From positions 1 through 7,776 of the forward strand of contig CANQAW010000077.1 of the NCBI GenBank assembly GCA_947589525.1: a stretch of DNA of 7,776 bases. The letters run 5' to 3'. This DNA comes from Candidatus Gastranaerophilales bacterium (GTDB taxonomy: Bacteria; Cyanobacteriota; Vampirovibrionia; Gastranaerophilales; Gastranaerophilaceae). Below, one piece after another: positions 1 through 5,019 of this stretch. The position numbers and the translations under genes are program-made. Numbering within the stretch: the first letter of the stretch is position 1; the number at the start of each line of letters is the position of its first letter. The notes below the pieces were generated by a model. The model saw only the letters and a program-made list of their open reading frames with translations. It was not told the origin of the DNA and did not search any database.

Positions 1-370
1 CAGGAACGGTTGATTTGTCAACAACAACTGTATAATTTTGAATTGATTCGCCGATTGATTTTGCAACTTGTCTGACATATTTTAAATCGGCACTTCCGTC
101 CTCTCCTTGAGGAGTTCCGACAGCAATAAAGCAAATTAAAGATTTTGCAACGGAATTGCGAATATCGGAGCTGAAAATAAGCCTTCCTTCAGACACGTTA
201 GCTTTTATTAATTCTTCCAAGCCGGGTTCATATATCGGGATTATCCCGTTTTGCAATTTCATTAATTTATCTATATCGTTATCAACGCAAATTACATCAT
301 TTCCCATTTCGGCAAGACAAGTACCTGCAACAAGTCCGACATATCCTGTTCCGATTACGCATACATTCAT
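1..370 (-). CDS. ugd: UDP-glucose 6-dehydrogenase, N-terminal part (runs off left edge)
   Basis: Oxidises UDP-glucose to UDP-glucuronate with two NAD+ in the cytoplasm. The 123 visible codons start at ATG 370-368 and stay open to the window edge, so the substrate-binding C-terminal half lies outside. Visible in the Rossmann domain: the dinucleotide motif G7-T-G-Y-V-G12 at the end of the first strand, an acidic residue D30 at the end of the second strand (NAD ribose contact), the family segment YEPGLEEL, the AVGTPQ turn near residue 83, and DKSTVP at the right end of the fragment. These are standard UDP-glucose/GDP-mannose dehydrogenase family signatures. A Shine-Dalgarno AAGGA (378-382) sits 7 nt before the ATG. 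The gene begins 14 nt after the stop of UDP-glucuronate decarboxylase, which uses its product, so the two are almost certainly co-transcribed. A UDP-ManNAc-type dehydrogenase is a less likely alternative. Confidence 0.93.
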   Translation of the reverse strand, partial: MNVCVIGTGYVGLVAGTCLAEMGNDVICVDNDIDKLMKLQNGIIPIYEPGLEELIKANVSEGRLIFSSDIRNSVAKSLICFIAVGTPQGEDGSADLKYVRQVAKSIGESIQNYTVVVDKSTVP

Positions 371-384
371 TTTTTTATCCTTTT

Positions 385-1371
385 CTATACATTAGTCAAT
401 ATTTTTGTTTCTAAAGCCAATCTTTTTGAAAAATACTCGATTGTTTTATCCAGTCCTTCATTCAGCATTATTTTCGGTTCCCAATTAAAGACATTTTTTG
501 CAAGAGTAATGTCGGGTCTTCTTTGAGTGGGGTCATCCTTCGGCAACTCTTTATATATTACCTTTAAATTTTTGCCGTTTATCTTGCCTACCTTTTGAAT
601 AACCAATTCGGACAGCTCTTTTACAGTAAATTCCGAGGGATTGCCCGTGTTGACAGGGCCGGTAAAATCATCACCCGACGCCATAACTTTTATTATAATT
701 TCGATTAAATCATCTATATAACAGAATGAACGTGTTTGAGAGCCGTCGCCGTATATTGTCAAATCTTCTCCTTTTAGAGCCTGACAAATAAAATTGGAAA
801 CAACTCTGCCGTCGTTAGGGTCCATCTTTGGACCGTAGGTGTTAAATATGCGAATAACTTTAATTCTTACGCCGTATAGCCTGTGATAGTCAAAAAACAA
901 ACTTTCCGCACATCTTTTTCCTTCGTCGTAACAAGCTCTTATGCCTATAGGATTAACGTTTCCTCTGTAGGATTCAACCTGCGGATGAACAAGGGGCTCG
1001 CCGTATACTTCGCTTGTCGAAGATTGCAGAATTTTTGCATTATTTTTCTTAGCAAGCTCCAGCATATTAAGCGCACCTAAAACACAGGTTTTTGTTGTAA
1101 AAACCGCTTTTTCGCCTTGATATGCCACAGGAGAAGCAGGACATGCCAGATTGTATATTTCATCTATTTTTTCATCAATGTTTAAAGGATTTATAATATC
1201 ATGTTCAATAAATTTAAACCTTCCGTTGTCTGCTATTTCTCTGACATTTTCCAATGTTCCCGTATAGTTGTTATCAACAGCAATAATGTTATTATTTTCA
1301 TCCTCAATTAATTTTGAGCATAAATTTGAACCGATAAAGCCCGTAGCACCAGTTATTAAAATTGTTTTCAA
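385..1371 (-). CDS. uxs: UDP-glucuronate decarboxylase (UDP-xylose synthase)
   Basis: Converts UDP-glucuronate to UDP-xylose and CO2 with tightly bound NAD+, an extended short-chain dehydrogenase/reductase. The 328 residues show G8-ATGFI-G14 for NAD binding, the UXS-specific NLACPASPVAYQ (74-85), STSEVYG (118-124) with the catalytic Ser/Thr and Glu, Y148-DEGK-152 (the YxxxK pair), RIFNTYGP (174-181), and YGDGSQTRSFCYIDD (207-221). The RRPDI segment carries a family-conserved arginine. Length is normal for bacterial UXS. The start is TTG (1371-1369): AAGGAG at 1380-1385 lies 8 nt upstream, and the TTG overlaps the TGA of the preceding glycosyltransferase as TTGA, indicating translational coupling. 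An ATG just upstream is in the neighbour's frame and cannot serve. It lies between two GT2 genes and ugd, forming a UDP-Glc to UDP-GlcA to UDP-Xyl module. Confidence 0.95.
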   Translation of the reverse strand: MKTILITGATGFIGSNLCSKLIEDENNNIIAVDNNYTGTLENVREIADNGRFKFIEHDIINPLNIDEKIDEIYNLACPASPVAYQGEKAVFTTKTCVLGALNMLELAKKNNAKILQSSTSEVYGEPLVHPQVESYRGNVNPIGIRACYDEGKRCAESLFFDYHRLYGVRIKVIRIFNTYGPKMDPNDGRVVSNFICQALKGEDLTIYGDGSQTRSFCYIDDLIEIIIKVMASGDDFTGPVNTGNPSEFTVKELSELVIQKVGKINGKNLKVIYKELPKDDPTQRRPDITLAKNVFNWEPKIMLNEGLDKTIEYFSKRLALETKILTNV

Positions 1372-2441
1372 ATTTGCATCTCCTTACTTTGTTTAAATAT
1401 TGTTTTGCCGAGAAAAACTATTCTTTTCTCATTTTTATTATAGCGGAAACTTATTAAATTTTTTCTTGCATTTGTCATTAAAATAGACTTTCGAACATAC
1501 AAAGGATTTTTTAAAAGCCGTGAAAAAAGCTTTTTATCCTTTTCTTTTATTGTTTTTGAATTAAAAATATAATCCGCATTCATTTCGCCTAAGAGCCTTT
1601 TTATAAGGCTTAAACAATCAGCAATATCAATGTTTTTTTTCATTCCCAGAACTATTTTTATATAAGAAAGCTCTCTTAAATACAAATTTACTAAAATTTC
1701 TTTATCGTAAATTTTATTTTTCTTTAACCAGTCATGTATTTCAAAAGCTCTTTCAAACGGTATTTTATAATCGCTCAAAGCTTCGGAATCGCATTTGTAT
1801 ATTCTTCTGTAATAATAATAAGCATTAGAAGTGTAGTTTATCTTTTGCGCAAGACACATTGTTTTAACCTGAAAAGGATTATCCGCCCAGCTTGCACCCG
1901 AAAGCTCGGGATATCTTACGGCATTATTATTTAAAAACTCTTTTTTATAAATGCAAGACCAAACGCTCGGATGATAGCGAAGAAACAACCCGCAATCTTT
2001 GATATTAAAGCATTTATCTTGGGGGATATTCTTGTCCCACTCAATTTTTAAAACTCTTTGTTCTTCTTTTGACTGCAAGTTATCGAAATAAGCAGATTTA
2101 ACAATATCGGAATTATATTTCTTTGCAATTTTATATAAATTTTCATACATATCAAGAGCTATAAAATCATCCGCTTCAACAATTCCGATATATTCTCCGC
2201 AGGCAATATTTAACCCTGCATTGATGGTTTTACCCAAACCGCAGTTAGAATGGTATAAGGAAACAATTCTTTTATCATTTCGGGCATATTCATTAATAAT
2301 TTGCGCACTTTTATCGGTTGAACCGTCATCAACAAGGATTATTTCCAAATCGGGCATAGTTTGTTTTACAATACTGTCGAGCGTCTGCCTTAAGTATTGT
2401 TCGGAGTTATATATCGGAACTATTACTGATACTTTTGCCAT
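1368..2441 (-). CDS. GT2 family glycosyltransferase, second of a tandem pair
   Basis: A 357-aa inverting glycosyltransferase of family GT2 with a GT-A fold, expected to add a sugar from a nucleotide donor to a lipid-linked surface-glycan intermediate at the inner face of the membrane. Visible: VPIYN (8-12), the donor-binding VDDGSTD (37-43), GLGKTINAGL (68-77), the metal-binding EADD (89-92, DxD equivalent), and ADNPF (186-190), where the family usually places the catalytic base (D187). No membrane span is obvious. The last ~100 residues are Lys-rich and end in a FLGKTIF segment like that of its neighbour. The ATG (2441-2439) overlaps the preceding stop by one base (TAATG), with GGAG 8 nt upstream inside the previous gene, so translation is probably coupled. 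Donor and linkage cannot be read from sequence; UDP-xylose or UDP-glucuronate is possible because their enzymes follow directly. Confidence 0.9.
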   Translation of the reverse strand: MAKVSVIVPIYNSEQYLRQTLDSIVKQTMPDLEIILVDDGSTDKSAQIINEYARNDKRIVSLYHSNCGLGKTINAGLNIACGEYIGIVEADDFIALDMYENLYKIAKKYNSDIVKSAYFDNLQSKEEQRVLKIEWDKNIPQDKCFNIKDCGLFLRYHPSVWSCIYKKEFLNNNAVRYPELSGASWADNPFQVKTMCLAQKINYTSNAYYYYRRIYKCDSEALSDYKIPFERAFEIHDWLKKNKIYDKEILVNLYLRELSYIKIVLGMKKNIDIADCLSLIKRLLGEMNADYIFNSKTIKEKDKKLFSRLLKNPLYVRKSILMTNARKNLISFRYNKNEKRIVFLGKTIFKQSKEMQI

Positions 2442-3517
2442 TAACCCAGCTCCAGAAACTGTTTTCCAAAAAGCACGATGCTTATTCGTGATAAGTTAAT
2501 CCTTATTGAAAACATTTTTCTTCGGTTTAACTTGTTTTGATATTTTTTTGCAATTTTATCTATGTATTTTCTGTATTCTTTTTTATCTTTTAAAAGCAGA
2601 TTTAGTTCTTTTTTACTTGCTTTTATGTAAAAATCTTTTTTCAGATCATTGTTTTCAAAATATTTTTTGAAAGTTTGATAATATTTTTCAATAAAAGCAT
2701 CTTTGTAAATATCATCAATCCTTATAAGATTCCATCTGTATGCGTTAAATTGCGTGGAGAGTTTAACCTGATTAACAATTTTCTTTATTTGAGGTCTGTT
2801 ATCTAAAAACTCGGAAATATCATCCCATTCAATACATATATTGTAAACTTTATCTTTAGCATAAATTGAAGATTTCATATTATCCTGTCTGTAGTACATA
2901 TATGCTTTTGAAGTAAACATTAATCTTTTTGCGCAAACAAAAGTTTTGAAAGAAAAAGACGTGTCTTGAAAACTTGCACCCGCAGTTTCCAGAAATTTTA
3001 TACCGTTTTCATCCAAAAAGCTCTTTTTATAAATTGCACTCCAAATAGAAGAAGGTCTTTTTAATATAAAAACATCATCCGCAATTGTAATAACTTTTCC
3101 CGCATTGGTTTTTTTAAATTGTCCTGCTTTTCTTGCTGAATTATCTTTTGAAAAATAATAGTAAAAATCCGATTTAACAATGTCTAAATCATATTTTTTC
3201 GCCATAGCGTATAAATCATCAAACATCGTGTTCTTTGCAAAATCATCAGGCTCTAAAAAACCGACATATTCCGAGGAAGCATTTTTTAAACCGATATTCA
3301 TTGTTGCACCATAACCCGAGTTCGGTTTATTAATAACTTTTATTCTCAAATCTTGCAATTCATATTCTTTTAGAATTTGAAGCGATTTATCCGTTGAACC
3401 GTCGTTTACGCAAATTATTTCTATATCTTTTAAAGTTTGAGAAGTTAAGCTGTCAAGCGCTTTGCGCAGATAGTTTTCCTGATTGTATACGGGAACTATT
3501 ATTGAAACTTTAGGCAT
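2441..3517 (-). CDS. GT2 family glycosyltransferase, first of a tandem pair
   Basis: A 358-aa GT2 enzyme and clear paralogue of the next gene: same length, same motif spacing, same tail style. Motifs: VPVYN (8-12), VNDGSTD (37-43), GYGATMNIGL (68-77), metal-binding EPDD (89-92), FQDTSF (183-188) with D185 as likely general base, and MYYRQ (207-211) following it. The C-terminal third is very Lys- and Tyr-rich and probably forms membrane-proximal helices, ending in ISIVLFGKQFLELG. ATG at 3517-3515 is supported by GGGAG (within 3525-3530) about 7 nt upstream. This site overlaps the end of the 127-aa gene before it, so the two are tightly linked. Role inferred: sugar transfer in capsule, LPS O-chain or exopolysaccharide assembly. 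Acceptor and donor are unknown. Confidence 0.9.
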   Translation of the reverse strand: MPKVSIIVPVYNQENYLRKALDSLTSQTLKDIEIICVNDGSTDKSLQILKEYELQDLRIKVINKPNSGYGATMNIGLKNASSEYVGFLEPDDFAKNTMFDDLYAMAKKYDLDIVKSDFYYYFSKDNSARKAGQFKKTNAGKVITIADDVFILKRPSSIWSAIYKKSFLDENGIKFLETAGASFQDTSFSFKTFVCAKRLMFTSKAYMYYRQDNMKSSIYAKDKVYNICIEWDDISEFLDNRPQIKKIVNQVKLSTQFNAYRWNLIRIDDIYKDAFIEKYYQTFKKYFENNDLKKDFYIKASKKELNLLLKDKKEYRKYIDKIAKKYQNKLNRRKMFSIRINLSRISIVLFGKQFLELG

Positions 3518-3893
3518 ATAACTTCTCCCTTAATCGGCAAATGTCCGCAAAGTAAGCTATGCTCTTGATTTTAACAATAACAGCATTAAACATATTGGAA
3601 ATTTTTATACAGCAGTTATGCAAAATATATCCCTTATTATCCTTGCAGTCCGATACAGGCAAAAGGTAATAAATGAATAATTTATTATACATTGCTGATA
3701 AAATTTTTGATATGTTTTGTAAAGGAAAATATAATAAATTCTTCTTGGCGTATATAAAAACTTTTCGAATTAAACCGTAAAATCTTTCGCTTGCGCAAAA
3801 CAGCAAAACGCAAAATGCCTGAATTTTACAAACAAACTTAAACACCGTATTACGATTTATTTTGTCATTATATGCAAACATCTTGTAAGACAT
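3510..3893 (-). CDS. Hypothetical basic Cys-rich 127-aa protein, first gene of glycan operon
   Basis: I do not recognise this protein. It has 127 residues, is rich in Lys, Ile, Phe and Tyr, and holds seven cysteines, including an adjacent pair near residue 94. A short hydrophobic run spans about residues 18-34, but there is no convincing membrane span, signal peptide or known motif. In favour of a real gene: AAGGA (3900-3904) sits 6 nt before the ATG, the frame stays open for 127 codons, and its end overlaps the next glycosyltransferase start by 8 nt as in a coupled operon. Against: no recognisable domain, odd composition, and it could be the decayed tail of a lost glycosyltransferase. It lies 38 bp left of the left inverted repeat, so any promoter in the putative invertible segment would reach it first. 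Confidence 0.45.
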   Translation of the reverse strand: MSYKMFAYNDKINRNTVFKFVCKIQAFCVLLFCASERFYGLIRKVFIYAKKNLLYFPLQNISKILSAMYNKLFIYYLLPVSDCKDNKGYILHNCCIKISNMFNAVIVKIKSIAYFADICRLREKLYA

Positions 3894-3910
3894 AATTTTT
3901 CCTTATAAGA

Positions 3911-3928
3911 TATTGTTTTGAAACAATA
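3911..3928. promoter_or_regulatory. Operator-like dyad in leader of glycan operon
   Basis: Two 8-bp half sites, tattgttt (3911-3918) and aaacaata (3921-3928), form a perfect inverted repeat with a 2-bp spacer. It lies between the left recombination-like repeat and the ribosome-binding site of the 127-aa gene. It could be a repressor site or, in RNA, a small AT-rich hairpin 6 nt before the Shine-Dalgarno site. Function is inferred from position only; dyads of this size occur by chance in AT-rich DNA. Confidence 0.3.
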
Positions 3929-3931
3929 ACA

Positions 3932-3954
3932 CAACATTTTAATAATATTGTTGT
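3932..3954 (+). repeat. Left 23-bp inverted repeat, putative recombinase site
   Basis: Exact reverse complement of 4226-4248. With base 3931 added it has its own dyad: acaacatt (3931-3938), an 8-bp centre ttaataat (3939-3946), attgttgt (3947-3954); seven of eight arm positions are complementary. Two inverted arms around a 6-8 bp centre is the usual plan of a tyrosine-recombinase core site. The centre is asymmetric, which would allow the enzyme to sense orientation. Confidence 0.7.
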
Positions 3955-3983
3955 TGACTTATTTCCTACTTGAATTTTAGCAT
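3954..3983 (+). promoter_or_regulatory. Candidate sigma-70 promoter inside the switch, pointing right
   Basis: TTGACT (3954-3959, five of six to the -35 consensus) is followed after 18 bp by TAGCAT (3978-3983, four of six to the -10). It begins at the inner edge of the left repeat and lies almost wholly within the segment that would invert. As drawn it points away from the glycan operon and toward the 3' end of the recombinase gene; after inversion it would point into the operon. Confidence 0.35.
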
Positions 3984-4074
3984 AAATATTTAATTTTTGA
4001 TTTTTTTAAAATTAAAAATTAATATTTATAAATTTGCGAAATACGACATTTGTAAAATGTTTTTAAATATCTAA

Positions 4075-4103
4075 CACCACTTATTAATAATATTGTTGTG
4101 GTG
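4075..4103. repeat. Hairpin around the middle site
   Basis: caccac (4075-4080) and gtggtg (4098-4103) are perfect inverted 6-mers flanking 17 AT-rich bases. They are the most GC-rich element of the segment. In rightward RNA the hairpin is followed by CTTTTCG, a weak terminator look-alike. It overlaps the third copy of the recombination-like core, so it may instead be extra symmetry for protein binding. Confidence 0.35.
4084..4099 (+). repeat. Third copy of the 16-bp core, middle of the switch
   Basis: ttaataatattgttgt is identical to 3939-3954 and to the complement of 4226-4241. It holds the 8-bp centre and one complete arm; the other arm (accactta, 4076-4083) matches the left site at only five of eight positions, so it is a half-degenerate site. 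It is in direct orientation with the left repeat and inverted with respect to the right one. Confidence 0.6.
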
Positions 4104-4166
4104 CTTTTCGCATATTCCTTTTTATACTAGCATAAACAGAATTTATTTTATTTGTTTTTTAAAAAA

Positions 4167-4196
4167 ATGTTATTTTCTTTTGTGGAAATAATGCAA
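4167..4196 (-). promoter_or_regulatory. Weak candidate promoter pointing left toward glycan operon
   Basis: On the minus strand TTGCAT (4196-4191) precedes TAACAT (4172-4167) with an 18-bp spacer. The -35 matches consensus at only three positions, the -10 at four. In the present orientation it is the best leftward candidate I see inside the segment, and clearly poorer than the rightward TTGACT element. Confidence 0.2.
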
Positions 4197-4225
4197 TCGC
4201 TTGGTACGGTTTTATTTGCTTATAT

Positions 4226-4248
4226 ACAACAATATTATTAAAATGTTG
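4226..4248 (-). repeat. Right 23-bp inverted repeat, putative recombinase site
   Basis: Perfect partner of 3932-3954 in opposite orientation. The outer flanking base differs (4249 is c where full symmetry needs t), and the inner flanks diverge at once, so the match is exactly 23 bp. It ends 33 bp before the recombinase stop codon. No intrinsic terminator is visible between the recombinase stop and this repeat, so recombinase transcripts may run into the segment. Confidence 0.7.
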
Positions 4249-4281
4249 CATTGGAAATACAGCACATTCGTTCTTAAGTTT

Positions 4282-4824
4282 TTATAAAATAAAATTAAAA
4301 CAGCATTCATCAATTAAATCTTGCTCAATTCCGATATATCTTAATGTTATTTCAGGATTTGAATGATTAAATATTTTTTGAAGCATGGCAACATCCTTGT
4401 ATTTTTTATAATGATGATACCCGAAAGTTTTTCTCATTGTGTGAGTTCCGACTTTTTCCTGCAAGCCGACATTTTCACATGCGGTTTTAATAACTCTGTA
4501 TGCCGTAAATCTGTCAAGGCGGTTATGAAATCTTGATTCAAACAAAGCATCTTCTGAAGGTCTGTTTTTTATAAATTTAGCAAACATACATTTCAACTTG
4601 GAGTTAATCGGAAATTTTTTAAACTTACCCGTTTTTTTCTCCGTGATTTGAATATGCGTTTTATTTCGAACATCTCCGACATTAAGTGAAATTATATCCG
4701 AAATTCTTAATCCGCAATTTGTACCTACGGTAAATAAAAGCAAATCTCGTGCGCTTGTTTTGGCAAGGTATTTCTCGATTTTTCTTATGTCTCTCAATTG
4801 CCTTATCGGCTCTACAGTGCTCAT
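4282..4824 (-). CDS. Catalytic-domain-only tyrosine recombinase
   Basis: A 180-aa site-specific recombinase of the phage-integrase (tyrosine recombinase) family. All catalytic residues are visible: R40 in CGLRISD, the beta-hairpin lysine near K64 in EKKTGK, H128-T-M-R131, H154 in FNHSNPEITLRY, and nucleophile Y163. There is no separate N-terminal core-binding domain; only about 25 residues precede the catalytic fold. This compact size resembles FimB/FimE-type inversion recombinases (about 200 aa), while the wording 'VEPIRQLRDIRKIEKYL...LLLFTVGTN' (abridged) and 'THTMRKTFGYHHYKK' resembles small phage and Firmicutes integrases as I recall them. I chose ATG 4824-4822 because AAGGAGG (4830-4836) lies 5 nt upstream. 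The frame extends 36 codons further up, but that part overlaps the leader dyads and is untypical. It lies beside the inverted-repeat segment and is the obvious candidate for acting on it. Confidence 0.92.
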   Translation of the reverse strand: MSTVEPIRQLRDIRKIEKYLAKTSARDLLLFTVGTNCGLRISDIISLNVGDVRNKTHIQITEKKTGKFKKFPINSKLKCMFAKFIKNRPSEDALFESRFHNRLDRFTAYRVIKTACENVGLQEKVGTHTMRKTFGYHHYKKYKDVAMLQKIFNHSNPEITLRYIGIEQDLIDECCFNFIL

Positions 4825-4850
4825 TTTTTCCTCCTTTTCCCTGAGACGGT

Positions 4851-4884
4851 GCGCAAAAAACGTGTTAAATTTTGCGCTTAACAC
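4851..4884 (-). promoter_or_regulatory. Interleaved hairpins in recombinase leader (attenuator or pseudoknot candidate)
   Basis: In minus-strand RNA four blocks follow each other: GUGUUAA (4884-4878), GCGCAAAA (4877-4870), UUAACAC (4868-4862), UUUUGCGC (4858-4851). Block 1 pairs with block 3 and block 2 with block 4, the order of an H-type pseudoknot or of two competing hairpins. The 1:3 hairpin is followed at once by G and six U, so it resembles an intrinsic terminator; block 4 uses part of that U tract. The element ends 14 nt before the recombinase Shine-Dalgarno site. It may terminate transcripts from the upstream gene, attenuate the recombinase, or be a DNA-binding site. Confidence 0.45.
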
Positions 4885-5019
4885 TATAAATCTAATCATT
4901 CTAAACTTACATTTAACAGGGAAATAAATCAAAATCGCCCATAATAAGCCAAATACAAAGAAGCTTAGTATAATATCGCATCTTGTGATAAGTATATCTT
5001 TAGCGAAAAAATAATACTT

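Larger units (their letters stand above)
3932..4248. other. Putative invertible DNA segment (promoter switch)
   Basis: The gene-free stretch 3894-4281 is dominated by a 317-bp unit bounded by a perfect 23-bp inverted repeat enclosing 271 bp. The adjacent gene on the right, ending only 33 bp from the right repeat, is a tyrosine recombinase; the adjacent genes on the left are a glycan operon. No coding sequence is evident inside. It contains a third partial copy of the site, promoter-like hexamers and several AT-only dyads (for example 3985-4028 and 4046-4060). Known switches such as fimS of E. coli and the Bacteroides capsule promoters have this layout: short inverted repeats, a few hundred bp, promoter inside. 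Inversion itself is inferred, not seen. No target-site duplication flanks the repeats, which argues against a simple MITE. Confidence 0.6.

Noticed and set aside
883..1080. Plus-strand open frames (for example at 156-395, 883-1080, 1734-1934, 2221-2499, 6485-6826, 6854-7069, 7381-7626)
   Set aside because: They lie opposite well-supported minus-strand genes, lack ribosome-binding sites and give proteins without recognisable domains.
3907..3934. Fixed leftward promoter TTGTGT-N16-TATCTT upstream of the 127-aa gene
   Set aside because: Transcription would start near 3900, cutting into the AAGGA ribosome-binding site; both hexamers are also weak.
3985..4028. AT-only inverted repeat as an intrinsic terminator
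   Set aside because: The stem contains no G or C pairs and would be too weak; such dyads are expected by chance in DNA of this composition.
3932..4248. Reading the 23-bp inverted repeat as the ends of a MITE or other transposon
   Set aside because: No direct repeat (target-site duplication) flanks the two ends, there is a third internal copy of the core, and the repeats have a recombinase-site dyad. Not excluded entirely, but less fitting.
3894..4281. CRISPR array or integron attC sites
   Set aside because: Only three copies of a short motif in mixed orientation with unequal spacing, no regular spacers, and no cas or intI-type domain.
4825..4932. 36-residue N-terminal extension of the recombinase
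   Set aside because: It overlaps the leader hairpins, has an untypical composition, and the inner ATG has an ideal AAGGAGG site.
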